A stretch of 64,000 nt of DNA from Kytococcus sedentarius DSM 20547 (GTDB lineage Bacteria; Actinomycetota; Actinomycetes; Actinomycetales; Dermatophilaceae), in the NCBI RefSeq assembly GCF_000023925.1, contig NC_013169.1:1-64000 (forward strand). Direction: 5' to 3'. Below the pieces are notes generated by a model. That model was not told the origin of the DNA, did not search any database, and worked only from the letters and a program-made list of their open reading frames with translations. This document shows, one piece after another, positions 1-12,689 of the stretch. Position 1 is the first letter of the stretch, and each line of letters starts with the position of its first letter. The translations under genes were made by a program, and so were the position numbers.

Positions 1-51
1 TTTTCCCGCCTCACGCGGTCAATTCCAGCTGCTCGTGCGCTACCCCCACCC

Positions 52-60
52 TGTGGACAA
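52..60. promoter_or_regulatory. DnaA box upstream of dnaA
   Basis: TGTGGACAA is an exact match to the actinobacterial DnaA box (reverse complement TTGTCCACA). It lies about 150 bp before the dnaA start, where DnaA binding would allow autoregulation. The match is seen directly; the regulatory role is inferred from other actinobacteria. Confidence 0.75.
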
Positions 61-97
61 CGGCTATCGTGTGCCGACCCGACCCTTGAGGATGGGT

Positions 98-118
98 TCG
101 TCCACAGGCTGTGGACGT
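98..118. promoter_or_regulatory. pair of near-consensus DnaA boxes before dnaA
   Basis: TCGTCCACA (98-106) and TGTGGACGT (110-118) face each other with a 3-bp gap. This is the same inverted geometry as the perfect pair in oriC (1836-1856). Each half has one or two mismatches to TTGTCCACA. They probably contribute to dnaA autoregulation. Confidence 0.5.
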
Positions 119-208
119 CGGTGTTGACGACGCCCGTGGCGCCACGCACCGGACCACGGCTCTGGGGACACGCTTGTGCACTCCGCCCGGACCGCTGTGA
201 GGACCCCT

Positions 209-1729
209 GTGAGCCAGACCCCCGACGACCACGCCACCGCCATCTGGCAGGAGGCCATGGTCCACCTCCAGGGAGCAGGCCTGGCCCCGCGCGACATCGG
301 GGTGCTCCGGCTGGCCACGCTCGTGGGTCTGCTGGAGGGCACTGCCCTGCTCGCGGTGAAGTACGACCACGTCAAGGACGCCGTCGAGGGGCACCTGCGC
401 GAGGACGTGTCCACCGCCCTGGCGGAGGTCCTGGACCGTGACATCCGGCTGGCCGTCTCGGTGGACCCCGATGCGGTGAGCGCCGCCCAGGAGGAGGCCG
501 CACCCCCGGCCCCGTCCCCGGCCGATGAGGACGACCCGGCCACAGGTGAGGGACCGTTGTCCACAGCTGTGGACGGAGCCGTGGAAAAGCACGAGGGAAG
601 CAGTCCGGCACGTGCCGGGGAATCGGTGGCGCCGGCCACGACGGCCAGCCTGACGGCGACAAACTCCTCACCCGGTGTGGAGCGCGATTACTCCGCGCTG
701 AACCACAAGTACACTTTCGACACCTTCGTGCTGGGGTCGTCGAACCGTTTCGCCCACGCCGCAGCGACCGCCGTGGCCGAAGCCCCCGCCCGCGCCTACA
801 ACCCGCTGTTCATCTACGGCGGATCAGGTCTGGGCAAGACCCACCTGTTGCACGCCATCGGCCACTACGCCCGCACCCTGGATTCCTCGGTGCGCGTGAA
901 GTACGTGAACTCGGAGGAGTTCACCAACCAGTTCATCAACGCGGTCTCGGCCGGCCAGGCGAATGCCTTCCAGCGCCAGTACCGCGATGTGGACGTCCTG
1001 CTCATCGACGACATCCAGTTCCTGCAGGGCAAGGAGCAGACGATGGAGGAGTTCTTCCACACCTTCAACACCCTGCACAACAGCGAGAAGCAGATCGTCA
1101 TCACCTCCGACCAGCCCCCGAAGAAGCTCAGTGGCTTCGCCGAGCGCATGCGCTCGCGTTTCGAGTGGGGTCTGCTCACCGACGTGCAGCCGCCGGACCT
1201 GGAGACCCGCATCGCGATCCTCCGGCGCAAGGCAGCGGCCGACAAGCTGGACATCCCCGATGACGTGCTCCACCTCATCGCGTCGAAGATCTCCTCGAAC
1301 ATCCGCGAGCTCGAGGGGGCCCTGACCCGGGTGACGGCCTTCGCGAGCCTGTCCGGGTCGCCCCTGGACGAGTACCTGGCCCGCACGGTGCTCAAGGACG
1401 TGATGCCCGGCGGTGACAGCGGCCAGATCACGCCCACGATGATCCTGGAGGAGACCGCGGGGTACTTCGTCATCTCCGTCGAGGAGATCCAGGGCGCCTC
1501 CCGCTCGCGCAACCTGACCCGGGCCCGGCAGATCGCCATGTACCTGTGCCGCGAGCTCACGGACCTCTCGCTGCCGAAGATCGGCAAGGAGTTCGGCGGC
1601 CGCGACCACACGACCGTCATGCACGCCGAGCGCAAGATCAAGCAGCTGCTCGGGGAGGACCGCCGGGTCTACGACGAGGTGAGCGAGCTCACCAGCATCA
1701 TCCGCAAGAAGGCGGCGCGCGGCCGCTGA
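209..1729 (+). CDS. dnaA: chromosomal replication initiator protein DnaA
   Basis: DnaA binds DnaA boxes at oriC, melts the origin and loads the DnaB helicase. The frame is open from a GTG at 176, but the GTG at 209 is preferred: AGGA sits 5 nt before it, and the resulting N-terminus ([16 protein letters not shown]) resembles the usual actinobacterial domain I. From 209 the protein has 506 residues. A long acidic, Pro/Ala-rich domain II covers roughly residues 75-165. The AAA+ domain shows Walker [10 protein letters not shown] near residue 205 and Walker B LLIDDIQF near 265. The C-terminal helix-turn-helix carries the DnaA signature [14 protein letters not shown] near 460-475. It is first in the classical dnaA-dnaN-recF-gyrBA order. 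Confidence 0.97.
   Translation: MSQTPDDHATAIWQEAMVHLQGAGLAPRDIGVLRLATLVGLLEGTALLAVKYDHVKDAVEGHLREDVSTALAEVLDRDIRLAVSVDPDAVSAAQEEAAPPAPSPADEDDPATGEGPLSTAVDGAVEKHEGSSPARAGESVAPATTASLTATNSSPGVERDYSALNHKYTFDTFVLGSSNRFAHAAATAVAEAPARAYNPLFIYGGSGLGKTHLLHAIGHYARTLDSSVRVKYVNSEEFTNQFINAVSAGQANAFQRQYRDVDVLLIDDIQFLQGKEQTMEEFFHTFNTLHNSEKQIVITSDQPPKKLSGFAERMRSRFEWGLLTDVQPPDLETRIAILRRKAAADKLDIPDDVLHLIASKISSNIRELEGALTRVTAFASLSGSPLDEYLARTVLKDVMPGGDSGQITPTMILEETAGYFVISVEEIQGASRSRNLTRARQIAMYLCRELTDLSLPKIGKEFGGRDHTTVMHAERKIKQLLGEDRRVYDEVSELTSIIRKKAARGR
557..576. promoter_or_regulatory. DnaA box inverted pair inside the dnaA coding region
   Basis: TTGTCCACA (557-565, exact) is followed two bases later by TGTGGACGG (568-576, two mismatches). 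The pair lies in the poorly conserved domain II linker of dnaA, where protein sequence is under weak constraint. It could be a regulatory or accessory origin site, or chance. Confidence 0.5.
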
Positions 1730-2316
1730 CCGCCCGGGCCACCCCCGCATCCGACCGGTCCTCCACAAGCTCGTCGACAGGCCGGGTGGACCCCGGCGGC
1801 CCGGAACGGCGGGACGCTTGACAGCCTTCCCCCGGTTGTCCACAGCGTGTGGACAACCATGTGGATGTGGAGAACGGCCGTTCGACCCGCTCACGACCGC
1901 CTGTCTGCGGCACCCCTGTGAACGGACCTGTGGGCTGGTGTGCACGACCGGCCCTGCGCAGTGGACGCCGAGCCGCCTGGCTGTGGGGACGGTTGGGGAA
2001 GCCGCGGCGCCGTCCCCATCACCCCGCCGCGGTCCACATCCTGCGTGCACGGGTCGTCAACAGGCGGGATCGGTGGCAGCAGGCCACGGACGGGGGCTCA
2101 TCCACAGGATCCACAGGACCGATGACGATGACGACTCCTCTTCTCCATGATGGGTGTGTGCACCGCGTACGTGAGGGGTGGCGGTGTCGACCCCGAGGCG
2201 AGGACCTGATGGTCCGGGGAGGGCAGCAGATCAGCGGTGGCGCGCTACGCTTCGCCCGGACGTGAAGGGCCCGCGGGGGTCGGCGTGCCGATCCACACCA
2301 GAGCAGTGAGGAAGCC
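1730..2316. other. oriC: origin of replication (oriC), dnaA-dnaN intergenic region
   Basis: This 587-bp non-coding gap between dnaA and dnaN is where actinobacterial oriC lies. It holds two perfect DnaA boxes (1836-1844 and 1848-1856). Weaker ones are TCCTCCACA at 1759, TGTGGAGAA at 1866 (one mismatch), CGGTCCACA at about 2030 and TCATCCACA at 2098. The stretch 2115-2160 is less GC-rich than its surroundings and could be the unwinding element. Frames that remain open here look like noise. Confidence 0.85.
1836..1856. promoter_or_regulatory. perfect inverted DnaA-box pair in oriC
   Basis: TTGTCCACA (1836-1844) and TGTGGACAA (1848-1856) are both exact consensus and head-to-head across a 3-bp GCG spacer. 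They form a 21-bp near-palindrome and are the strongest candidate core initiator sites in the window. Confidence 0.85.
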
Positions 2317-3453
2317 ATGGAGTTCCAGGTTCAGCGAGATGTGTTGTCCGAGGCGGTCGCATGGGTCGTGCGCGGCCTGACCAACCGTCCGCCCGTCCCG
2401 GTGCTCGCCGGTGTGCGGCTCGTCGCGGACCCGGCCGGCACGCTGACCCTCTCCGCCTTCGACTACGAGGTCTCCGGCGAGGTCACCGTGGAGGCCGACG
2501 TCGTGACCGGTGGCGAGGCCCTGGTCCTGGGTCGCCTGTTGTCGGAGATCTCCCGGTCCCTGCCGGACAAGCCGGTCCGCATCCAGCAGGACGGGGGCAA
2601 GCTGCAGGTGACCTGTGGCTCCAGCCGCTTCGCCCTGCTGGAGATGCCGCTGGCGGACTACCCCTCCCTGCCCACCTCGCCCGAGGCCAGCGGCACCGTC
2701 GACGGCGCTCTGTTCACCAAGGCCGTCGCGCAGGTCTCCGTCGCGGCCGACCGCAGCGATGCACTCCCCATCCTCACCGGGGTGCACGTGGAGTTCGATG
2801 GCGAGCGCATCACGATGCTGGCGACCGACCGGTACCGCATGGCCCGTCGGGAGCTGACCTGGACGCCCCGCGACCCCTCCGCCCACCACGTGGCACTGGT
2901 GCCCTCCCGCACCCTGTCGGACACCGCCAAGAGCCTGGGCGCCGTCGGGTCGGTGGACATTGCCCTGGGGGACGAGGCAGGCGGGAAGGGCCTCATCGGC
3001 TTCGCTGCCGGACAGCGCCACAGCACGACGCGCCTTCTCGATGGCGAGTACCCGAAGGTCTCGAGCATCTTCCCCACCACGAGCGACGTGGACGCGGTCA
3101 TGGAGACCAGTGCCCTGGTGGAGGCCATCAAGCGCGTGTCGCTGGTGGCCGAGCGCACCACCCCGGTTCGCCTGCGTTTCACGCCCGGGTCGGTCGCCAT
3201 CGAGGCGGGCACCGGTGACGACGCCCAGGCCTCCGAGGCCGTCGAGTGCACCCTGGACGGCGACGAGATCGACGTGGCCTTCAACCCCGGCTTCCTGCTG
3301 GACGGCCTGGGTGCGCTGGGCACCCCCTTCGCCCGCATGTCCTTCACCCAGCCGGGCAAGCCCGCGCTGCTGACCGGGCAGGCCGAGGCCGACGGCGAGG
3401 CGGACGACGCCTTCAGCTACGTGATCATGCCGGTGCGCTTTCCCGGCGCCTGA
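2317..3453 (+). CDS. dnaN: DNA polymerase III beta sliding clamp
   Basis: This is the processivity clamp that encircles DNA and tethers DNA polymerase III and other clamp-binding enzymes. The 378 residues match the family length, and three repeated clamp folds can be followed. The N-terminus begins MEFQVQRDVLSEAVAWVVRG, and VHVEFDGERITMLATDRYRM marks the second domain. The end, YVIMPVRFPGA, is the typical clamp C-terminus (consensus YxxMPxR). AGGA lies 4 nt before the ATG. It sits directly after oriC and before gnd and recF. Confidence 0.97.
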   Translation: MEFQVQRDVLSEAVAWVVRGLTNRPPVPVLAGVRLVADPAGTLTLSAFDYEVSGEVTVEADVVTGGEALVLGRLLSEISRSLPDKPVRIQQDGGKLQVTCGSSRFALLEMPLADYPSLPTSPEASGTVDGALFTKAVAQVSVAADRSDALPILTGVHVEFDGERITMLATDRYRMARRELTWTPRDPSAHHVALVPSRTLSDTAKSLGAVGSVDIALGDEAGGKGLIGFAAGQRHSTTRLLDGEYPKVSSIFPTTSDVDAVMETSALVEAIKRVSLVAERTTPVRLRFTPGSVAIEAGTGDDAQASEAVECTLDGDEIDVAFNPGFLLDGLGALGTPFARMSFTQPGKPALLTGQAEADGEADDAFSYVIMPVRFPGA

Positions 3454-3513
3454 GCTGCGGCGCTCGTAGACTCCACCACGCACCACACACCCCCTCGACA
3501 CCCAGGAGTGGTC

Positions 3514-4494
3514 ATGCAACTCGGACTCGTCGGCCTCGGCAAGATGGGCGGCAACATGAAGACCCGGCTCGAGCGGGCCGGTCACGAGGTGGTCGGCTTC
3601 GACCTGGACCCGCAGCTGCGGGACGTCGACAGCCTGCAGGCCTTGGTGGAGGCCCTGGAGGGCCCGCGCGTGGTCTGGGTGATGGTGCCGCACGGCAAGC
3701 CCACCCGGAACACCATCGAGGAGCTGGCCAAGCACCTCCAGCCCGGTGACCTCGTGATCGAGGGCGGCAACTCGCCCTACCAGGACGACTTTGTCCACGA
3801 CGAGCTGCTGTCCGCCAAGGGCATCGGGTACGTCGACTGCGGTGTCTCCGGTGGCATCTGGGGCCTGGACAACGGCTACGGCCTGATGTGCGGTGGGCGT
3901 CCGGAGCACGTCGAGAAAGCCATGCCGATCTTCGACGCCCTGCGCCCCGAGGGGCCGCGGGAGGAGGGCTTCGTCCACGCCGGTGAGGTGGGTGCGGGCC
4001 ACTACTCGAAGATGGTGCACAACGGCATCGAGTACGGCCTCATGGCGGCCTACGCCGAGGGGTACGAGCTGCTCATGGCCAAGGAGATCGTCAAGGACGT
4101 CCCGGGGGCCTTCAAGGCCTGGAGCCGCGGCACGGTCGTGCGCTCCTGGCTGCTGGACCTGCTGGTGGACGCCCTGGAGCAGAACCCGGGCCTGAAGGAC
4201 GTCTCCGGCTACACCACCGACTCCGGGGAGGGCCGCTGGACGGTCATCGAGGGGGTCGAGAACGCGGTGCCGATGCCGGTGATCTCTGCAGCGCTGTTCT
4301 CCCGCTTCACCTCGCGCCAGGAGAACTCTCCGGCGATGCAGGCCGTCGCCGCCCTGCGCGGTGGTTTCGGCGGGCACGAGGTCATGACCTTCGGCGACGA
4401 GCCCTGGGACCGTCCCAAGCAGGTCCACCAGGCGGCGGAGCCCGCGGACACCCAGGGCGAGGCCACCCCGGGAGCCGTCGACGACGAGGCGTGA
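3514..4494 (+). CDS. gnd: 6-phosphogluconate dehydrogenase, decarboxylating (short NAD-type)
   Basis: Oxidatively decarboxylates 6-phosphogluconate to ribulose 5-phosphate in the pentose phosphate pathway. The N-terminal Rossmann motif is GLVGLGKMGGNM. The substrate loop CGVSGGIWGL (residues about 112-121) and HNGIEYGLM carry the conserved Ser/Gly and Lys/Asn region (KMVHNGIEYG). At 326 residues it is the short form usually assigned to NAD use (GndA/YqeC type) rather than the 470-residue NADP form. The ATG at 3514 has AGGAG five bases upstream; a GTG at 3508 would add two residues. Insertion of gnd between dnaN and recF is common in actinobacteria. Confidence 0.93.
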   Translation: MQLGLVGLGKMGGNMKTRLERAGHEVVGFDLDPQLRDVDSLQALVEALEGPRVVWVMVPHGKPTRNTIEELAKHLQPGDLVIEGGNSPYQDDFVHDELLSAKGIGYVDCGVSGGIWGLDNGYGLMCGGRPEHVEKAMPIFDALRPEGPREEGFVHAGEVGAGHYSKMVHNGIEYGLMAAYAEGYELLMAKEIVKDVPGAFKAWSRGTVVRSWLLDLLVDALEQNPGLKDVSGYTTDSGEGRWTVIEGVENAVPMPVISAALFSRFTSRQENSPAMQAVAALRGGFGGHEVMTFGDEPWDRPKQVHQAAEPADTQGEATPGAVDDEA

Positions 4495-4519
4495 GCGCCT
4501 GCGTGTCGGCCGCTGACGC

Positions 4520-5692
4520 ATGAGACTGCGCCACCTGGCGGTCCGTGACTTCCGCTCCTACGAGCAGGCGGACCTGGACCTGCCTGCCGGGGTGACCGTG
4601 TTCGTGGGGCGCAATGGTCAGGGCAAGACCAACCTGGTGGAGGCCGCGGGCTATCTCGCGACCCTGGGCTCGCACCGGGTGAGCTCCGACCAGCCCCTGG
4701 TGCGGGTGGGGGCGGAGCACGCCATCATCCGCGGCGCGGTGGACCACGACGGCCGCGAGACGGTGCTGGAGCTGCAGATCAACCCCGGCCGCGCCAACCG
4801 GGCGCAGCTGGGGCGCTCCCCGGTGCCGCGGGCCAGGGACGTCCTGGGCACCCTGCGGACGGTGCTCTTCGCCCCGGAGGACCTGGCCCTGGTGAAGGGT
4901 GATCCTGCGGGGCGCCGGGCCTTCCTGGACGCCCTGCTGGTGGCCCGGCAGCCGCGGTGGGCCGGGGTGCAGGCGGACTATGCCCAGGCGCTCAAGCAGC
5001 GCAATGCCCTGCTGCGGGACGTCCGGGCGTCGCGCTCGGCGCCGTCCTCCTCCACCGTGGCGATGCTGGAGGCCTGGGACGAGCATCTCGCGGTGGGGGG
5101 CGCTTCCCTCCTCTACGCACGTCTACGACTTGTTCAAGACTTACGGAGATTCGTGGAGAAGGCCTATCGACAGGTCAGCGAAGCCGCCTCGGAGGCAGGT
5201 CTGACCTACCGCTGGTCGCTCGTGGGGGACGAGGCCGACGCCGCGCTCTCCGGGTTGACCGGGGGCGGACCAGTGCCGGAACGTGACGACCTCGCGCGCC
5301 TGTTCTCCGCCTCCCTGGGCGCGATGCGGCAGCGCGAGCTCGAGCGCGGAATCACCCTGGTGGGCCCGCATCGTGACGACCTCGACCTCACTCTCGGACC
5401 GGTGCCGGCGAAGGGGTATGCGAGCCACGGGGAGTCGTGGTCGCTGGCGCTCTCCCTGCGTCTGGCCGCCTTCGAGCTGCTGCGCACGGACCTGGGGACC
5501 GACCCGGTGCTGGTGCTGGACGACGTGTTCGCCGAGCTCGACACGGGGCGCCGCGAGCGCCTCGCCGAGCTGGTGGCCGATGCGGAGCAGGTGTTGGTGA
5601 CCGCGGCCGTGGAGACCGACGTGCCGCAGACCCTGCGGGAGCGGGCCCACCACGTGGATGTCGTGCTCGGGAGTGCGGAGGCCCGATCGTGA
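4520..5692 (+). CDS. recF: DNA replication and repair protein RecF
   Basis: RecF is an ABC/SMC-like ATPase that loads RecA at single-strand gaps together with RecO and RecR. The 390 residues begin [20 protein letters not shown]. Walker A is GRNGQGKTN at residues 30-38. An ABC-type signature region ([15 protein letters not shown]) and the Walker B/D-loop [12 protein letters not shown] lie near residues 305-345. The stop overlaps the next start (GTGA at 5689-5692), so the downstream DUF721 gene is probably translationally coupled. Confidence 0.95.
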   Translation: MRLRHLAVRDFRSYEQADLDLPAGVTVFVGRNGQGKTNLVEAAGYLATLGSHRVSSDQPLVRVGAEHAIIRGAVDHDGRETVLELQINPGRANRAQLGRSPVPRARDVLGTLRTVLFAPEDLALVKGDPAGRRAFLDALLVARQPRWAGVQADYAQALKQRNALLRDVRASRSAPSSSTVAMLEAWDEHLAVGGASLLYARLRLVQDLRRFVEKAYRQVSEAASEAGLTYRWSLVGDEADAALSGLTGGGPVPERDDLARLFSASLGAMRQRELERGITLVGPHRDDLDLTLGPVPAKGYASHGESWSLALSLRLAAFELLRTDLGTDPVLVLDDVFAELDTGRRERLAELVADAEQVLVTAAVETDVPQTLRERAHHVDVVLGSAEARS

Positions 5693-6279
5693 GCGCCGCC
5701 GCCCCGGGTCCGGGGGATCGGCCGGGCGCTGGCAACCCCCATCAGGGCGACGCGCACCAGCAGCCGGTTGGCGGGGCCTCATCCGAGGAGGAACTGGATG
5801 CCGCGGACCTGAGCCTCGCCCGGATGCGGGACATGGCTCGCTCGCGAGGGCTGCGCCCCGGCGCGCCGGGGCGGCGTTCGCGGAAGCGACCGGGCGGCCC
5901 GGCCGGCACCTCCGGCAAGGGACGACGCGATCCGCAGACCCTGGGGGCGGAGTTCTCGCGGATGATCGACGACCGTGGCTGGGGGGACGAGCTGAAGGTC
6001 GGGCGTGTGATGGGTGACTGGGTCGGGATCGTGGGCCCAGACGTCGCGGCGCACAGCCTGCCGGAGTCCTTCGAGGAGGGCGTGTTGCTGGTGCGCGCGG
6101 AGTCCTCCACCTGGGCCACGCAGCTGACGATGTTGACCGCCACCCTGCAGAAGCGCCTGGATGACGAGCTGGGCTTCGGGGTGGTGACCTCGGTGCGGGT
6201 CGTGGGGCCGGCGGCGCCGAGCTGGAAGCACGGCCGCCGGCGGGTCCAGGGGCAGGGTCCGCGCGACACCTACGGGTGA
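5689..6279 (+). CDS. DUF721/DciA-family protein
   Basis: This 196-residue protein follows recF with a 4-bp GTGA overlap. Residues 1-80 are basic and Pro/Gly-rich, likely disordered. The DUF721 core starts near residue 85 ([32 protein letters not shown]) and runs to the hydrophobic segment around [23 protein letters not shown]721 includes DciA, the ancestral replicative-helicase partner and loader, and the recF-gyrB position is the usual one in actinobacteria. A helicase-loading role is inferred from family and position. The start is fixed by the overlap; the same frame is open much further upstream inside recF. Confidence 0.85.
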   Translation: MSAAAPGPGDRPGAGNPHQGDAHQQPVGGASSEEELDAADLSLARMRDMARSRGLRPGAPGRRSRKRPGGPAGTSGKGRRDPQTLGAEFSRMIDDRGWGDELKVGRVMGDWVGIVGPDVAAHSLPESFEEGVLLVRAESSTWATQLTMLTATLQKRLDDELGFGVVTSVRVVGPAAPSWKHGRRRVQGQGPRDTYG

Positions 6280-6428
6280 TCGGCCAGGGGCCCCTGTGAT
6301 CGACGAAGGGGGTCGGAGACGTACCGGGAGACGGTAGGGGGCTCGTTCAGGCGCCGGGGGTGGCGCCGCGCACCGCTATCGGGGTGCTGACGTTGAGGAT
6401 GCGAGGCGGAGATCGGGGCTGAACTTGG

Positions 6429-8621
<2,193 letters not shown>

Positions 8622-8709
8622 TCCGATGCGGGGCAGCGGGCGCCGTGGACGCCTGTCGATCCCGTTCTCTGAGACTTTCTAGCGATTAACAGATACTGAG
8701 GGATACACC

Positions 8710-11333
<2,624 letters not shown>

Positions 11334-11337
<4 letters not shown>

Positions 11338-11822
11338 GCAGCGGCGACCGCCGGGCCCCGGCGACCCGCCGCAGCCGCTCAGGTTCCGGCTCCGGTGGCG
11401 CGGCGCGGTTGGACCTGCGGTCCCTCTACGGGGGCGGGTCCGGTGAGCGCCGCACCCTGAACCGGTCCACGGTGGGTTCGGTGGACCTGTGGTCTGCCTT
11501 CAAGCTGTCCTTCCTCACCGGCGTCGGTCTGGGCCTGGCGATCGTGGCGGGTGTGACCCTGCTGTGGTTCGCGCTGTCCACTGTGGGTGTCTTCGACGAC
11601 GTGAACAAGCTCGTCGGCGAGTTGGCGGGCACCGACGCCGAGCAGGGTGGCGGGTCCACCCTGACCGACCTGCTGGGTCTGGGCACGGTGCTCACGTTCA
11701 CCACGGTGTTCGCCGTGATCAACACCTTGGTGATGACGCTGCTGGGCACGCTGCTGGCGCTGGTCTACAACCTCATGGCGGCCCTGGTGGGCGGCCTGCG
11801 CGTGGACCTCATCGAGGACTGA
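11334..11822 (+). CDS. DUF3566 transmembrane protein
   Basis: A 162-residue membrane protein coupled to gyrA by a GTGA overlap. A disordered, Arg/Ser/Gly-rich cytoplasmic N-terminus (residues 1-50) precedes the DUF3566 core, which has two hydrophobic segments (about 62-85 and 118-152). The [11 protein letters not shown] motif marks entry to the first helix. This gene follows gyrA in most actinobacteria, including Mycobacterium. Its function is not established, and nothing here reveals it beyond membrane location. Confidence 0.85.
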
Positions 11823-11834
11823 GCGCCACACTCC

Positions 11835-11872
11835 GACCGCGCCCCCCGGACCCTCCACCGGGGGGCGCGGTC
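11835..11872 (+). terminator. terminator after the gyrA operon
   Basis: A perfect 15-bp GC stem (11835-11849 with 11858-11872) has an 8-nt loop. It lies 12 bp after the DUF3566 stop and before tRNA-Ile. No T-tract is present, as usual in high-GC actinobacteria. Confidence 0.75.
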
Positions 11873-11940
11873 GATTGGCGCGATGCGGGATGTGTGCTGT
11901 ACCGTAGCCCCTCGCGTCACGATCTTCTCGTGGAGCGCAC

Positions 11941-12014
11941 GGGCCTATAGCTCAGTCGGTTAGAGCGCTGTCCTGATAAGACAGAGGTCACTGGTTCAAG
12001 TCCAGTTAGGCCCA
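11941..12014 (+). tRNA. tRNA-Ile (GAT)
   Basis: A 74-nt cloverleaf: the acceptor arm GGGCCTA pairs with TAGGCCC, the anticodon loop holds GAT at 11975-11977, and the T-arm is GGTTCAAGTCC. CCA is not encoded as part of the stem end. The tRNA-Ile/tRNA-Ala pair after gyrA is a classic actinobacterial arrangement. Confidence 0.96.
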
Positions 12015-12030
12015 CCCACCACCTCCCCAG

Positions 12031-12103
12031 GGGGCCTTGGCGCAATTGGTAGCGCATCTGCTTTGCAAGCAGAGGGTTAGGGGTTCGAGTCCCCTAGGCT
12101 CCA
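12031..12103 (+). tRNA. tRNA-Ala (TGC)
   Basis: A 73-nt cloverleaf: the acceptor arm GGGGCCT pairs with AGGCTCC (one G-T pair), the anticodon TGC is at 12064-12066 in the loop TTTGCAA, and the T-arm is GGGGTTCGAGTCCCC. It lies 16 bp after tRNA-Ile, probably co-transcribed. Confidence 0.96.
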
Positions 12104-12115
12104 CAGGTTGACGAA

Positions 12116-12149
12116 GAGCCCGTTCGACGCAGCAGCGTCGGACGGGCTC
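12116..12149 (+). terminator. terminator after the tRNA pair
   Basis: GAGCCCGTTCGACGC (12116-12130) pairs with 12135-12149 through a 15-bp stem containing one G-U pair, closed by an AGCA tetraloop, 12 bp after tRNA-Ala. Confidence 0.8.
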
Positions 12150-12192
12150 CTCGCATGTCCGGGGCCATCGGGCTGCGCTGGGAGTGACCGGC

Positions 12193-12204
12193 TAACCTCC
12201 AGAC
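12193..12204 (+). promoter_or_regulatory. leaderless promoter of the PqqD-like gene
   Basis: The -10-like TAACCT (12193-12198) is followed by exactly six bases and then the ATG at 12205. No Shine-Dalgarno is present. This spacing places the transcription start at the initiation codon. Confidence 0.5.
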
Positions 12205-12468
12205 ATGCCGACTATCGCCCGTGCCGAGAACGTTGCGTACGTCGATCGCGAGGACGAGGTGGTCGTCGCGCTGCTGCCGTCCGGGCCGCTGCGGATCCTG
12301 CAAGGACCGGCGGTGGTCGTCTGGGACCTGGTGGGTGAGGGTGCCCTGGAGCGCGACGAGCTGATCGCGCAGGTGCTGGCCTCCTACGGCGAGTACCCGC
12401 CCGAGGCGCCGGCACAGCTCTCCGAGGCGATCGATCTGCTGCTCGCCGAGGGTTTCCTCACCGCGTAG
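12205..12468 (+). CDS. PqqD-family small protein
   Basis: 87 residues with the PqqD-like winged-helix pattern: two short strands (NVAYVDREDEVVVALL), then a helix starting WDLV, the hydrophobic ELIAQVLASYG helix, and a last helix ending in LLAEGFLT. PqqD domains bind peptide precursors (the RiPP recognition element) and hand them to radical-SAM enzymes. No radical-SAM partner or precursor is adjacent, so this is an orphan and its function is unknown. It lies between the tRNA terminator and the DLW-39 peptide gene, and its TAG stop forms part of the next gene's -10 element. Confidence 0.6.
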   Translation: MPTIARAENVAYVDREDEVVVALLPSGPLRILQGPAVVVWDLVGEGALERDELIAQVLASYGEYPPEAPAQLSEAIDLLLAEGFLTA

Positions 12469-12477
12469 GCTGCGGTC

Positions 12478-12606
12478 ATGAAGAAGATCCTGTTGGCCGG
12501 AGCGGTCGCCGGTGCCGCCCTGATGATTGCCCGCACGCTCGACCAGAGCGCGAAGACCTCCGAACTGTGGTCCGCCGCCACGGCAGACCTGCCCGGTCAG
12601 GTCTGA
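12478..12606 (+). CDS. DLW-39 family small protein
   Basis: A 42-residue ORF begins MKKILLAGAVAGAALM and ends with an ELWSAATADLPGQV tail. It matches the DLW-39 family pattern: a tiny actinobacterial protein of about 39 residues with a hydrophobic N-terminus and a Asp/Glu-Leu-Trp motif, encoded just after the tRNA-Ile/tRNA-Ala pair. Here the motif is ELW. The promoter-like TAGGCT (12466-12471) lies exactly 6 nt before the ATG, suggesting a leaderless transcript, and it overlaps the stop of the PqqD-like gene. Function is unknown. The gene is easily missed because of its size. Confidence 0.75.
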   Translation: MKKILLAGAVAGAALMIARTLDQSAKTSELWSAATADLPGQV

Positions 12607-12611
12607 CCCGT

Positions 12612-12665
12612 CCGGTACGCCGAAGGGCCGGCTCCCCGCGTGGGGGCCGGCCCTTCGGTGTACCG
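12612..12665. terminator. bidirectional terminator
   Basis: A very strong inverted repeat: CCGGTACGCCGAAGGGCCGGC (12612-12632) pairs with 12646-12665, plus an inner CCCC/GGGG. It lies between the convergent DLW-39 gene and the minus-strand gene ending at 12690, and can serve both. Confidence 0.85.
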
Positions 12666-12689
12666 GGGTGTACCCGGCTCAGGAGTGCG

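Noticed and set aside
2245-4521. A long minus-strand frame across dnaN and gnd.
   Set aside because: It spans two intact plus-strand genes and contains no recognisable protein motif.
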